Shown in pieces: positions 34,363 to 43,433 of a stretch of DNA of 64,000 bases. The notes under the pieces are model-generated. The model saw only the letters and a program-made list of their open reading frames with translations. It searched no databases and was not told the DNA's origin. Location of the stretch: assembly GCF_014199915.1 (NCBI RefSeq), contig NZ_JACHOO010000006.1, forward strand, positions 186,001 through 250,000, written 5' to 3'. A program made the position numbers and the translations under genes. Origin of the DNA: Prosthecomicrobium pneumaticum (lineage in GTDB: Bacteria > Pseudomonadota > Alphaproteobacteria > Rhizobiales > Kaistiaceae). Every line of letters starts with the position of its first letter. Within the stretch, counting starts at the first letter, position 1.

Positions 34363-35286
34363 ATGCGAAACCATCTTCTCGGCGCGGCGGTCGTCGCGAC
34401 CCTTCTCGGCGCCACGGCGGCCGAGGCGGCCGGCGAGCGCGTCTCGGTGCTCACCCCCTATCTCTCCGCCGTCACGACGGCCGAGATGGCCGAGGCCTTC
34501 AAGGCCGAAGCGGCGAAGCACGACTGGTCGGTCGACGTCGTCGATACCGGCGGCGACATGGGCGCGCTGGCGAGCCGCGTCGAGGACGTGACCGCGGCGA
34601 AGGTCGCGGCGATCGTGCTGATCTCGATCGATCCGGCGCAGATCCAGGACCAGGTCTCGAAGGCGAAGGCGGCCGGCATTCCGGTGGTGACGATCGACGG
34701 CGCCAAGAACGACGCCGTCGCGGTCAACGTCACCTCCGACAATTACGTGCTCGGTGCGACGATGACGAAGTTCCTGTTCGAGCAGATCGGCAACAAGGGC
34801 AAGATCGTCCGGCTCTTTCATTCCGCCCATCCGGGTGTGCGTCAGCGCGAGATCGCCCTCGACGATGCGCTGAAGGCCAATCCGGACGTCACCGAGGTCG
34901 GCGGACACTATGTCCAGGTGCCGGGCCAGATCGAGGACGCGCGCGCCGCTGTCGACGCGATCCTCCTCGCCAACCCGGCGCCCGACGCGATCAACGCCGT
35001 CTGGGCCGCCTGGGACGAGCCGGCGATCGGCGCCGATCTGGCGCTGAAGGCGGCCGGCCGCACCGGCGTCGTCGTCGCGGGCATCGACGGCAACCCGCAG
35101 GCGATCGAGCTGATCAAGGCGTGTTCCTCGATCGTCGGCACCGTCCGCCAGGGTTTCGGCCAGATGGCGACGATCGCCGCCGACGAGCTCGCGAAGATCC
35201 TTTCCGGCGGCACGCCGGAGAAGAACGAGCTCTACGCCCCCGTCGAGGTGATCACCCGGGAGAGCCTCGGCGTCACCTGCCCGTGA
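34363..35286 (+). CDS. Sugar ABC transporter substrate-binding protein
   Basis: Periplasmic sugar-binding protein, 307 residues, type 1 fold, with a Sec signal ending around EAAGE (residue 24). Recognisable features are the early VSVLTPYLSAVTTAEM segment, VVTIDGAKNDAVAVNVTSDN, and GVVVAGIDGNPQAIE near the C-terminus. The ligand is unknown. The neighbouring permease and FGGY kinase imply a sugar that is phosphorylated after import. No ATP-binding subunit is encoded in this cluster. I chose ATG 34363 (GGGGGAC upstream) over an earlier one at 34318 because the signal peptide begins there. Confidence 0.88.
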   Translation: MRNHLLGAAVVATLLGATAAEAAGERVSVLTPYLSAVTTAEMAEAFKAEAAKHDWSVDVVDTGGDMGALASRVEDVTAAKVAAIVLISIDPAQIQDQVSKAKAAGIPVVTIDGAKNDAVAVNVTSDNYVLGATMTKFLFEQIGNKGKIVRLFHSAHPGVRQREIALDDALKANPDVTEVGGHYVQVPGQIEDARAAVDAILLANPAPDAINAVWAAWDEPAIGADLALKAAGRTGVVVAGIDGNPQAIELIKACSSIVGTVRQGFGQMATIAADELAKILSGGTPEKNELYAPVEVITRESLGVTCP

Positions 35287-35326
35287 TGCCGCCGGCGTCC
35301 GGCCGACGCGCCGTTCCGAACCCGCG

Positions 35327-35355
35327 CCCCTCTCCCCCCTCGGGCGGGAGAGGGG
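35327..35355 (+). terminator. Hairpin after second sugar-binding protein gene
   Basis: CCCCTCTCCC (35327-35336) pairs with GGGAGAGGGG (35346-35355) in a strong stem. It is 40 bases past the stop of the binding protein and before the permease gene. No T-run follows, so partial termination or mRNA protection is possible. Confidence 0.55.
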
Positions 35356-35428
35356 AAGAGGGGGGTGACCGGGAGGGCCGCCGGTCGCCCCGACCCCATC
35401 GCCCCGCCCTGCCGAGCCCTCTTTCTCC

Positions 35429-36358
35429 ATGACCCTCCTCCTCCAGCGCTACGGCACGCTCGGCGCCTTTCTCCTTCTCGTCGCCGGCTTCTCGATCGCC
35501 GTGCCGCAGGCTTTCGCCTCGACCGCCAACCTGCTCAATCTCCTGCAGCAGGTGACGGTGCTCGCGATCGTCGCCACGGCGGCGACCTTCGTCATGGTGG
35601 TGGGGGAGTTCGATCTGTCCGTCGGCTTCGTCGCCTCGCTCGCCGCGGTGCTCGCCTTCGTGCTGTTCGGCGCGGGCGCGCCGGTCTGGCTCGCCATCCT
35701 CGCCGGCCTCGCCGCCGGTGCGGCGGCGGGGCTCGCCAACGGCCTCCTCGTCGCCCGGCTCGGCGTGCCGTCCTTCGTCGCCACCCTTGCGGTCGGAACG
35801 ATCGTCTCGGGCTTCGCCTATTGGGCCTCGGGCGGCTCGAGCCTCTTCTCGGGCGTGCCGCCGAGCTTCACCGCGCTCGGCCGGGCCTCGGTCTATGGCG
35901 TGCCCGCGCTGACGCTGTGGATGATCGCCGTGCTCGGTCTCGCCGCGCTGCTGCTCGCCCGCTCCCGCTTCGGCCGCCGGCTGCACGCGATCGGCGACAA
36001 TGCCGCCGCCGCGCGGCTGGTCGGCCTGCCGGTCGCCCGCGACAGGACGCTCGCCTTCGTGCTCGCCGGCCTCGTCGCGGCCCTCGCCGGCCTGCTGCTC
36101 GCCGCGCGGCTCGGCAGCGTCCAGCACACGATGGGCGAGGCCCTGCTCCTGCCGGCCTATGCCGCCGTCTTCATCGGCACGACCGCCTCGCCCCGCGGCA
36201 TCCCCAACATCCCGGGCACGTTTCTCGGCGTCGCGATCGCCGGGGTGATCGCCAACGGCCTGACGATCATCGGCGTCGAGCCCTTCGTGCAGCGCATGGT
36301 GACCGGCGCGATCATCATCGCCGCGGTGCTGATCCGGCGCGCCGGGCGGACCGCATGA
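35429..36358 (+). CDS. Sugar ABC transporter permease
   Basis: Inner-membrane permease of the ribose-type (CUT2) family, 309 residues. It has multiple hydrophobic helices, the motif VVGEFDLSVGFVASL after the second, NGLLVARLGVPSFVATLA, and the loop IGDNAAAARLVGLPV. The C-terminal half has GTTASPRGIPNIPGTFLG. A 142-base gap with the hairpin separates it from the binding protein gene. Its stop overlaps the ATG of the kinase gene (ATGA). Because no ATPase is encoded alongside, the channel must borrow one, possibly from one of the two other CUT2 systems here. Confidence 0.9.
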   Translation: MTLLLQRYGTLGAFLLLVAGFSIAVPQAFASTANLLNLLQQVTVLAIVATAATFVMVVGEFDLSVGFVASLAAVLAFVLFGAGAPVWLAILAGLAAGAAAGLANGLLVARLGVPSFVATLAVGTIVSGFAYWASGGSSLFSGVPPSFTALGRASVYGVPALTLWMIAVLGLAALLLARSRFGRRLHAIGDNAAAARLVGLPVARDRTLAFVLAGLVAALAGLLLAARLGSVQHTMGEALLLPAYAAVFIGTTASPRGIPNIPGTFLGVAIAGVIANGLTIIGVEPFVQRMVTGAIIIAAVLIRRAGRTA

Positions 36359-37815
36359 GGGCGCCGATCCTCGCTCTCGACGTCGGCTCCTCGGCCTTGA
36401 AGGCCGTTCTCTTCGAGACGGACGGCCGTGTCGCGGCGAGCACGGAGGCGGGCTATGAGGGCGTGGACGGTGGCCGCGATCCCGACGCCTGGTGGCGCGC
36501 CGCCCGTGCGGCGGTCGCCGCGCTCGGCCGGCCCGCCGTCGCCGCCGTCACGCTCTCCGGGACGATGGAGAACCTGATCCCGGTCGACGCGGCCGGCCGG
36601 CCGGTCTGCCCGGCGGTCCCCTATTCCGACCCCTGCGGCGAGCCCTTCCTCGCCGCCGCCGCCGGCCGGCTCGAGGCGCTCGGCGCCGCCGCGCGGATCG
36701 GCAATCCGCCCGAGCCGCTGATGACGGCGTTCAAGATCGGCTGGCTCCGCCGGCACGCGCCCGAAGCGCTCGCCGCCGCCGCCTTCCTCCTGCCGGGCGC
36801 CAAGGACGCGCTCGCGCTCCGCCTCACCGGCATCGCCGCGACCGACGCCGCGACCGCCACCACCACCGGCCTGATGGCGATCGCCGACCGGCGCTGGGAT
36901 CCGGAGATCGCCGCCGCACTCGATGTGCCGCTCGACCGGCTGCCGCCGATCCGGCCGGCCGCCGCCGTGCTCGGCGGCATCACCGCGACGGCGGCAGCCG
37001 AGATCGGCCTCGCGGCCGGAACGCCGGTCGTCAATGGCTGCGGCGACGGCGCGGCGACGACGCTCGGCTCCGACTGCCACGCCGCCGGCGATGTCAGCCT
37101 GCATCTCGGCACCACCGGCTGGCTCGCCCGGGTCGTCGACGATGCGGGCCTCGCCGAGCCGCGCCCGGTCTATCGCCTCGCCCATCCCGCCGAGCGCACC
37201 CTCGTCGAGATCACGCCGATCCTCTCCGCCGGCGCAGCGGTCGCCTGGGCGCGGCGCCTGTTCGGTTATGACGGCGAGCGGGCGGAGGCGGAACTCGCTG
37301 CGATCGACCGCGCGCCACCCGATCTCCTCTTCCTTCCCTACCTCGCGGGCGAGCGTTTCCCCTTTCTCGACACCGCCGTCCGCGGCGCCTTTCACGGGCT
37401 CGACGCGGGCCACGGACCGGCGGACCTCTATTACGCCGTGCTCGAAGGCGTGGCCCTCGCCGTCGAGGCGAATCTCGCCGCCATCGATCCGGCGGGCACC
37501 GCCCGGCTCTGTCTCGCGGGCGGCGGCGCGAAGAGCGCCGTCTGGCCGCAGATGATCGCCGACCTGCTCGGCCGGCCGGTCACCATCCCGCACGGGGCGG
37601 AGATCGCCACCGCCCGCGGCGCCTTCCTGCTCGCCCGGCGCGCGCTCGGCCTCGTGGCGGAAGACAGCGGCTCGGCGGGCCGAACGGTGGCACCACGTGC
37701 TCGGCGCCGCGCCCGGGCGCAGCGCCTCGCGGCCGGCTTCGCGGCCGCGACCGGCTTCGCCCGCGCCTTGAAGATCGCTGCGGACGGGATCGAAACGGCT
37801 CCGACGGGTCCTTGA
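36355..37815 (+). CDS. FGGY-family carbohydrate kinase (xylulokinase-like)
   Basis: Cytoplasmic sugar kinase of 486 residues, about the length of XylB. The N-terminal phosphate loop is LALDVGSSALKAVLFE. The central GCGDGAATTLGSDCHAAGDV and HLGTTGW segments bind nucleotide phosphate, and LCLAGGGAKSAVWPQMIADLLGRPV is the adenosine motif. The substrate is probably a ketose brought in by the adjacent importer. The ATG overlaps the permease stop codon, and a long upstream extension of the frame is an artefact. It ends 48 bases before a tRNA gene with no clear terminator. Confidence 0.9.
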   Translation: MRAPILALDVGSSALKAVLFETDGRVAASTEAGYEGVDGGRDPDAWWRAARAAVAALGRPAVAAVTLSGTMENLIPVDAAGRPVCPAVPYSDPCGEPFLAAAAGRLEALGAAARIGNPPEPLMTAFKIGWLRRHAPEALAAAAFLLPGAKDALALRLTGIAATDAATATTTGLMAIADRRWDPEIAAALDVPLDRLPPIRPAAAVLGGITATAAAEIGLAAGTPVVNGCGDGAATTLGSDCHAAGDVSLHLGTTGWLARVVDDAGLAEPRPVYRLAHPAERTLVEITPILSAGAAVAWARRLFGYDGERAEAELAAIDRAPPDLLFLPYLAGERFPFLDTAVRGAFHGLDAGHGPADLYYAVLEGVALAVEANLAAIDPAGTARLCLAGGGAKSAVWPQMIADLLGRPVTIPHGAEIATARGAFLLARRALGLVAEDSGSAGRTVAPRARRRARAQRLAAGFAAATGFARALKIAADGIETAPTGP

Positions 37816-37863
37816 CAGCCGTCACCCGTCCACCCTAAATGGCGCCCGTTCGCCAAAGGCGAC

Positions 37864-37939
37864 GGGGCCGTAGCTCAGTTGGGAGAGCGCTGCAATCGCA
37901 CTGCAGAGGTCAGGGGTTCGACTCCCCTCGGCTCCACCA
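37864..37939 (+). tRNA. tRNA-Ala, anticodon CGC
   Basis: A 76-base cloverleaf folds by eye. The acceptor stem GGGGCCG/CGGCTCC contains the G3-U70 pair that identifies alanine tRNAs. The D arm is GCTC/GAGC, the anticodon stem CTGCA/TGCAG with loop ATCGCAC gives anticodon CGC (codon GCG), and the T arm is AGGGG/CCCCT with TTCGACT. The CCA end is encoded. Confidence 0.96.
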
Positions 37940-38369
37940 AGGCGAAGCGCCATTCCTCCGTAAATCTGCGAATTGCGCTCAGCCTCCGGTTGTTTGATCA
38001 TCGCATCTGACCTTTACCGCCCCCCGCGGATCCCGCGACGGTCGAAGACGCCCTGATGCGTCGAGAGAACCCCCGTCGCGAAACTCCGAGTGCCGGTGTC
38101 CCGTATCCGAATGCGTTCCGCGCAATGGGGCATTGCACATCTTCACCCACCGATTCACTCGTGTCGCCATTGGAGCGCGGGACGATCGCCGGCCGGCGCG
38201 TGGCGACGTGGCTTCATCCGGACTGCTTCCCGGTTCCGCATGCGCGGAGAATCTCGCGCCGGCGGACCGACGCGCCGCGCGTCCTGATCCGGCACGGCCG
38301 TGCTGCCGCGGAGCGTGGTGTCGCTGCGGCGCTTCTCCCGAGCCCCTCGAAACAACCGCAGACCGGCCT
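37940..38369. other. 430-base region without a recognisable gene
   Basis: Between the tRNA and the GT8 gene I find only short overlapping frames on both strands with arginine/proline-rich translations, no ribosome sites and no domain signature. Local GC is slightly lower near 37940-38130. I searched by eye for a repeat of the tRNA 3' end that would mark an integration site and saw none in the window. Confidence 0.6.
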
Positions 38370-39416
38370 TCACATCGGAGCCCGGTCGGGTGTCGGGACG
38401 GCGCCCTGCGGCTCCGTCTTCGGGCAATCGTCCGCCCGGTAGCGGCCGGCGAGGCGCAGCCGCAAGGTCCATTCGGCGGCGCGCAGCGCGACCGCGCGAT
38501 GGACGGTCCGCCAGTGCTTGGGTCGGCCGAGCATCAGGCCGAACACCCGGCGTTGCGCCAGATCCAGACGGCGAAGCAGGGATTTTCGCACCCTCGGCCG
38601 CTCGAGGCGGAACTCGGCCGGGAGAAAGCGGCGGAACACGAAGCGGAACGGCGTCTCTTCGCGCCAAGGCTTGGCCTGCCCGCAGAAATGAACGATCGCC
38701 GGGGCGCGCGGTCTGAGATGGCGGGGATACTCGTGAAAGCGGTTGACGTGGAAGTTCCAGCACCGGCCGAGACGATGGACCTCGCCGCGCAGGATCCCGT
38801 TGATGATCGACTGATCCTCGGCATTGTGGGTCGGGTCCGCCAGCATCGCCAGCGCCCGCCGCGCCGCGCCGCTGCGGCGCCAGGCCTCGAGATCCATGAC
38901 CATGACGCCGCTGTTGACGTAATCCCCCGGCCGGCACCCCGTGGCGGCGAGTTCGTGGCCGAGGATGAAGTCATCCGGCACGGCCGCGACGAGCCGGCCG
39001 CCGAGGTCGACCTCCCAGAGCGGGCGCAGATCGGAGAGCACGATGGTGTCGGCATCGAGCCAGAGCACGCGCTTCCGGTCGGGCAGCAGATCGGGCAGGA
39101 ACAGGCGCGCATAGGCCGCGCGCGACAGGTGCGGCGACCTCAGGGGCGTGTCCGCCACCCGGTCGGGATCGAAAGGGATCAGTTCTACGGAGAGCCCGAG
39201 ACGATCGGCATGAGCCCGGATCGTCGCCTCCTCCGCGTGCGACAGGCCGACGGCCAGGACGACGACGCGGGTGCCGCCCGCCGCCCGGGCGAGAGAGCCG
39301 AGCATGGCGACGAGCGGCAGGATCGCCGCCGCATCCGCTGCGGTGGCGACCAGCGGATACGGCACGCCGCTCCCGCCATCCGTGCGCCGCGCCGCACCTC
39401 CACGCGCTCCGGTCAC
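38370..39416 (-). CDS. Glycosyltransferase family 8 (LgtC-like)
   Basis: Retaining glycosyltransferase of the GT8 family, 348 residues, probably adding galactose or glucose to a surface glycan. Diagnostic features are the N-terminal YPLVATAADAAAILPLVAML region, YARLFLPDLLPDRKRVLWLDADTIV with the metal-binding DAD, YVNSGVMVMDLEAWR, HNAEDQSIINGIL, and VHFCGQAKPW near the end. I set the start at the GTG 39416 because the domain begins just after it and the divergent neighbour starts at 39604; an ATG further up would overlap that gene. The start is uncertain. The C-terminal 80 residues are basic and may bind the membrane. Confidence 0.82.
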   Translation of the reverse strand: MTGARGGAARRTDGGSGVPYPLVATAADAAAILPLVAMLGSLARAAGGTRVVVLAVGLSHAEEATIRAHADRLGLSVELIPFDPDRVADTPLRSPHLSRAAYARLFLPDLLPDRKRVLWLDADTIVLSDLRPLWEVDLGGRLVAAVPDDFILGHELAATGCRPGDYVNSGVMVMDLEAWRRSGAARRALAMLADPTHNAEDQSIINGILRGEVHRLGRCWNFHVNRFHEYPRHLRPRAPAIVHFCGQAKPWREETPFRFVFRRFLPAEFRLERPRVRKSLLRRLDLAQRRVFGLMLGRPKHWRTVHRAVALRAAEWTLRLRLAGRYRADDCPKTEPQGAVPTPDRAPM

Positions 39417-39603
39417 AGCGGTACCGACCCCGAAGGGGAGACGCCACCCCCGCACCACCCGTGGCGGCCACGCGCCGCCCCGACGCGATACCGCTGCGCC
39501 CCGCGAGCCGCGGAGCCCACCCGACGGTGCGGATAGGCGACAGGCAGCGACGGAACCGCGCCGGTCGGCTCCGGAACACAGCCCCTCTTTCGACGGACGA
39601 GAA

Positions 39604-41196
39604 ATGGCATCGATCCCCCGCTCCGGAATCCCGCGCATCATCCACCAGACGTGGCGCGACCGACGGATCCCCGAGGGTCTCGGATATCCGAAGAGCTGGA
39701 TCGACAGCAATCCGGATTGGACCTATCGCTTCTGGACCGACGAAGATCTGCTCGCCTTTTTCCGCACCGAGCGTCCCGATCTTCTCGACCTCTATCTCGC
39801 CTATCCGAAAGGCGTCCAGCGCGCCGATCTCGCCCGCTACTGCCTCCTCGAGCGCTATGGCGGGCTCTATGCCGACATCGATACGCGCTGCGTCGGCTCG
39901 CTCGAACCCATCGCCGGCGATCACCGCGTGGTCCTGTGCGAGGAGCCGGAGGCCCATTGGGGGCCGGCGATCGCGCGCGGGCTGCCGCGCCTGTGGTTCA
40001 ACGGCACCATGGCGAGCCCGCCCGGCCACCCGCTGTGGGGTCGGGTGATCGAGCTCTGCCGGCGGATGGCCGATCGCCGCGATGGCGATGTGCTCGACAA
40101 TACCGGGCCGCTGATCCTCAGCGCCGTGGTCGAACGCTGGCCCGATCCGAACGAGCTGGCGCTCAACGGCTGCGCGCTGTTCGCCGACATCGACGCCTAT
40201 GGCAAGCCGCCCTCCCGGGCGCCCTGGGGGCCGTTCGGCGACCGCACCATCTCCACCCATCTGTGGCGCGGCACCTGGTACGAGACCCATCAGGAGCGCT
40301 GGCGCGCCCGCAAGATCGGCCGGCTGCGCCAGATGCGCGACGCGCTCTTCGGCGGGCCGCGGATCGATCCGGCGGCCGCCGCGGCGGGGATCGACGCCGA
40401 GCTTCTCGCGCGGCCCATTGCCGCGAGCGACGGGTCGGCCTCGGTGCTCGTGCTCCTCGATCTCGGAGCGGCGGGATCGGATCCGGAACGTGCCTTCGCG
40501 CTTCTCGCCGCGCTCGACTATCCGAAGGATCGCTTGCACATCCGGCTCTATGGCGGCGGCGCGGCGGGCGGCTGGACGACGCCGCCCGGCGGGTCGGGCG
40601 GACCGTTCGGGTCCGCCGCGGCGCTGTCGGGGGCGGCCGGCCGGCCGCGCTCCCGCCGTGCGGCGCTGCGGGAAGGCCGGTCGAAGGAGCGCAACGCGGC
40701 GCTGCGCGCAGCCCTCACCGCCGAACATGACTGGGTGCTGTGGCTCGATGCGAGCCTCCTGCACTATCCGCCGGACACGCTCCGGCGCCTGATGGCGGCG
40801 CAGGCGAAGATCGTCGTGCCTCATTGCGTCGGTCGGGCCGGCGGACCGAGCCTCGACCGGAGCACCTTCCTCGAGGTCTATCGGCCGACGCGGGCCGAGT
40901 TCTACGAGCACGTCAGGAGCGGCGTGCTGAGGCCGCCGGCCGACTGGTGGTACCGCCGCCACCTGCACGACCTGCGCTATCTCGATCGCGTGCCGCTCCA
41001 CGGCGTCGGCGCGGTGATGCTGCTGGTCGACGTATCCTGCCACCGCGCCGGCCTGCTCTTTCCCGAGCTTCCCTACCGGCATCGTGCGGAGAGCGAGGGC
41101 TTCGGCCTGCTGGCGCGCGATCTCGGCATCGTGCCCGTCGGTCTGCCGAACCTGGAAGTCGAGAGAGACCCCGCACCGGCCCGGACCGCGCCGTGA
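39604..41196 (+). CDS. Two-domain glycosyltransferase: OCH1-like (GT32) plus Anp1-like (GT62) domain
   Basis: A 530-residue fusion. Residues 1-250 are a GT32/OCH1-type sugar transferase: PRIIHQTWRDRRIPE, ADLARYCLLERYGGLYADIDTRC with the metal-binding DID (91-93), and a C-terminal HLWRGTWY. Residues 280-520 resemble the Anp1/GT62 family known from fungal mannan synthesis: RSKERNAALRAAL, WVLWLDASLLHYPP (380-390), then VPLHGVGAVMLLVDVSCHRAGLLFP and ESEGFGLLARDLG. The expected second Asp of that domain's DxD reads Ser (LDAS). It lies next to GDP-fucose synthesis genes and probably acts in capsule or lipopolysaccharide assembly. The GT62 assignment rests on remembered motifs. Confidence 0.8.
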   Translation: MASIPRSGIPRIIHQTWRDRRIPEGLGYPKSWIDSNPDWTYRFWTDEDLLAFFRTERPDLLDLYLAYPKGVQRADLARYCLLERYGGLYADIDTRCVGSLEPIAGDHRVVLCEEPEAHWGPAIARGLPRLWFNGTMASPPGHPLWGRVIELCRRMADRRDGDVLDNTGPLILSAVVERWPDPNELALNGCALFADIDAYGKPPSRAPWGPFGDRTISTHLWRGTWYETHQERWRARKIGRLRQMRDALFGGPRIDPAAAAAGIDAELLARPIAASDGSASVLVLLDLGAAGSDPERAFALLAALDYPKDRLHIRLYGGGAAGGWTTPPGGSGGPFGSAAALSGAAGRPRSRRAALREGRSKERNAALRAALTAEHDWVLWLDASLLHYPPDTLRRLMAAQAKIVVPHCVGRAGGPSLDRSTFLEVYRPTRAEFYEHVRSGVLRPPADWWYRRHLHDLRYLDRVPLHGVGAVMLLVDVSCHRAGLLFPELPYRHRAESEGFGLLARDLGIVPVGLPNLEVERDPAPARTAP

Positions 41197-41292
41197 TCCG
41201 CGGCGCGCCGGGAAGGAGACGCGAGTTCTGGACAAGGCCGCGCAAACCTTCGATATGGTCGGAGCCGGATCGGTCCGCCCGCGCCGGCGGCC

Positions 41293-41332
41293 GTGCGGCG
41301 GCGGCGGTGCGGCGGCGGCGGTGCGGTGGTCG
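41293..41332. repeat. 14-bp tandem repeat upstream of gmd
   Basis: GTGCGGCGGCGGCG occurs at 41293-41306 and 41307-41320 and a degenerate third copy starts at 41321. It lies in the 177-base gap before gmd. Copy number change by slippage could move promoter or ribosome-site spacing, but nothing shows that it does. Confidence 0.7.
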
Positions 41333-41373
41333 TCGGCCCGAGGCGCGGGTTTCTCCATGGGACGGGAGTTCGT

Positions 41374-42444
41374 GTGAGCCATCAAGGAAAGGTCGCGCTG
41401 ATGACCGGCGTGACGGGGCAGGACGGCGCCTATCTGGCCCGCCTGCTCCTGCAGAAGGGCTATGTCGTCCATGGCATCAAGCGCCGTTCGTCTTCCTTCA
41501 ACACGCAGCGGGTCGAGGACATCTATCAGGACCCGCATGTCGAGGGCGCCCGCTTCGTCCTGCATTACGGCGACCTCACCGACACGACCAGCCTGATGCG
41601 GGTGATCGAACAGGCCGCGCCGGACGAGATCTACAATCTGGGGGCGCAGAGCCATGTCCGCGTCTCCTTCGAGGCGCCGGAATATACGGCCAATGTCGAC
41701 GCGCTCGGCACGCTCCGCCTGCTCGAGGGGATCCGCATCCTCGGCCTCGCCGAGCGCGTACGCTTCTACCAGGCCTCGACCTCGGAGCTCTACGGCCTGG
41801 TGCAGGAGACGCCGCAGCGCGAGACGACGCCGTTCTACCCGCGCTCGCCCTATGCGGTCGCCAAGCAGTTCGCCTTCTGGAGCGTCGTCAATTATCGCGA
41901 GGCCTATGGGATGCACGCCTCGAACGGCATCCTCTTCAACCATGAGAGCCCGCTGCGCGGCGAGACCTTCGTCACCCGCAAGATCACCCGCGCCGCGGCC
42001 GCGATCGCGCTCGGCCGCCAGGACCGGCTCTATCTCGGCAATCTCGACGCGGAACGCGACTGGGGCCATGCGCGCGACTATGTCGAGGCGATGTGGCTGA
42101 TGGTGCAGCAGGACGAGCCCGACGACTATGTCGTCGCCACCGGCACCAAGACCTCGGTGCGGCAGTTCGCCGAATGGGCCTTCGCCGAGACCGGCGTGAC
42201 GCTCGCCTGGCGCGGCACCGGCGTCGAGGAGAAGGGCTATGATGCCGCCAGCGGGCGCTGCCTGGTCGAGATCGATCCGCGCTATTTCCGCCCGACCGAA
42301 GTCGACCTTCTGCTCGGCGATGCCGCCAAGGCCCGTCAGAAGCTCGGCTGGCGGCCGACCGTCACGGTGCAGGAACTGGCCGCCGAAATGGTGCGCGCCG
42401 ACCTGAAGGTGATGGCGAGCGATCCCGTGATGAACGACGCATAG
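41374..42444 (+). CDS. gmd: GDP-mannose 4,6-dehydratase
   Basis: Cytoplasmic SDR enzyme of 356 residues that converts GDP-D-mannose to GDP-4-keto-6-deoxy-D-mannose, the first step to GDP-L-fucose and related sugars. Motifs: cofactor loop [22 protein letters not shown], catalytic Thr/Ser-Glu in STSELYG, the Tyr-Lys pair in [28 protein letters not shown] and the GDP-binding [13 protein letters not shown]. The GTG at 41374 is preceded by GGGAG. Fcl begins 13 bases after the stop, giving a two-gene GDP-fucose operon; the glycosyltransferase upstream is likely co-expressed. Confidence 0.95.
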   Translation: MSHQGKVALMTGVTGQDGAYLARLLLQKGYVVHGIKRRSSSFNTQRVEDIYQDPHVEGARFVLHYGDLTDTTSLMRVIEQAAPDEIYNLGAQSHVRVSFEAPEYTANVDALGTLRLLEGIRILGLAERVRFYQASTSELYGLVQETPQRETTPFYPRSPYAVAKQFAFWSVVNYREAYGMHASNGILFNHESPLRGETFVTRKITRAAAAIALGRQDRLYLGNLDAERDWGHARDYVEAMWLMVQQDEPDDYVVATGTKTSVRQFAEWAFAETGVTLAWRGTGVEEKGYDAASGRCLVEIDPRYFRPTEVDLLLGDAAKARQKLGWRPTVTVQELAAEMVRADLKVMASDPVMNDA

Positions 42445-42457
42445 GCGGCGGTTTCGG

Positions 42458-43396
42458 ATGAGCTACGATCTCGGCGGCAAGCGGGTCTGGGTGGCGGGCC
42501 ATCGCGGCATGGTCGGTGCGGCGGTCGTGCGCCGGCTCGAACGCGAGGATTGCCACGTCCTCACCGCCGGCCGCGAGAGGGTGGACCTCACCCGCCAGGC
42601 CGAGGTCGAGGCCTTCATGGCGGCGGCGCGGCCGGATGCCGTGGTGATCGCCGCGGCGAAGGTGGGCGGCATCCTCGCGAACGACAGTGCGCCGGCCGAC
42701 TTCCTCTATCTCAACCTGATGATCGAGGCGAACGTCGTCGAGGCGGCGCATCGGACCGGTGTCGAGAAACTGCTCTTCCTCGGCTCCTCCTGCATCTATC
42801 CGAAGTTCGCACCGCAGCCGATCCCGGAATCGGCGATGCTGACCGGCCCGCTCGAGCCGACCAATGAATGGTATGCGGTGGCGAAGATCGCCGGCATCAA
42901 GCTCGCGCAGGCCTATCGGCGGCAGCACGGCCGCGACTTCATCTCGGCCATGCCGACCAATCTCTACGGTCCGGGCGACAATTTCGACCTCGCCTCCAGC
43001 CATGTCATGCCGGCGCTGATCCGCAAGGCGCACGAGGCCAAACAGCGCGGCGACGCGGCGATCACGGTATGGGGCAGCGGCACGCCCCGGCGCGAATTCC
43101 TGCACGTCGACGACTGCGCCGATGCGCTCGTCTTCCTGCTGCGGCACTATTCGGAGGCCGAGCACGTCAATGTCGGCTCGGGCACGGATCTGTCGATCCT
43201 CGAACTGACCGAACTCGTCTGCCGCGTCGTCGGCTTCGAGGGCCGGATCGAACACGACCTCTCGAAGCCGGACGGAACGCCGCGCAAGCTGATGGATTCG
43301 GGCCGCCTCGCCGGGCTCGGCTGGCGTCCTTCCATTCCGCTCGAGGACGGCGTCGCCGCGACCTATCGCTGGTTCCTCGACAACGCCGCCGGCTGA
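42458..43396 (+). CDS. fcl: GDP-L-fucose synthase
   Basis: Cytoplasmic SDR enzyme (epimerase-reductase) of 312 residues that makes GDP-L-fucose from the Gmd product. The cofactor motif is VAGHRGMVGAAVV, LGSSCIYPKFAPQPI holds catalytic Ser and Cys region, NEWYAVAKIAG has the Tyr-Lys pair, and PTNLYGPGDNFD and GTPRREFLHVDD are family hallmarks. It follows gmd closely. The fucose is likely placed on a surface polysaccharide by the adjacent transferases. A perfect bidirectional hairpin follows the stop. Confidence 0.95.
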   Translation: MSYDLGGKRVWVAGHRGMVGAAVVRRLEREDCHVLTAGRERVDLTRQAEVEAFMAAARPDAVVIAAAKVGGILANDSAPADFLYLNLMIEANVVEAAHRTGVEKLLFLGSSCIYPKFAPQPIPESAMLTGPLEPTNEWYAVAKIAGIKLAQAYRRQHGRDFISAMPTNLYGPGDNFDLASSHVMPALIRKAHEAKQRGDAAITVWGSGTPRREFLHVDDCADALVFLLRHYSEAEHVNVGSGTDLSILELTELVCRVVGFEGRIEHDLSKPDGTPRKLMDSGRLAGLGWRPSIPLEDGVAATYRWFLDNAAG

Positions 43397-43401
43397 GCCG
43401 T

Positions 43402-43426
43402 CGCCGCCCGGTCGAGCCGGGCGGCG
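43402..43426. terminator. Bidirectional terminator-like hairpin between fcl and the RraA-like gene
   Basis: CGCCGCCCGG (43402-43411) and CCGGGCGGCG (43417-43426) form a perfect 10-pair stem with a 5-base loop in the 37-base gap between two convergent genes. There are no T-runs, but the position and strength suggest termination on both strands. Confidence 0.65.
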
Positions 43427-43433
43427 GGATCGC

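Noticed and set aside
38056-38442. Plus-strand frame of 128 codons after the tRNA
   Set aside because: Arg/Pro-rich, no ribosome site, overlaps the 3' end of the GT8 gene on the other strand and has no recognisable motif.
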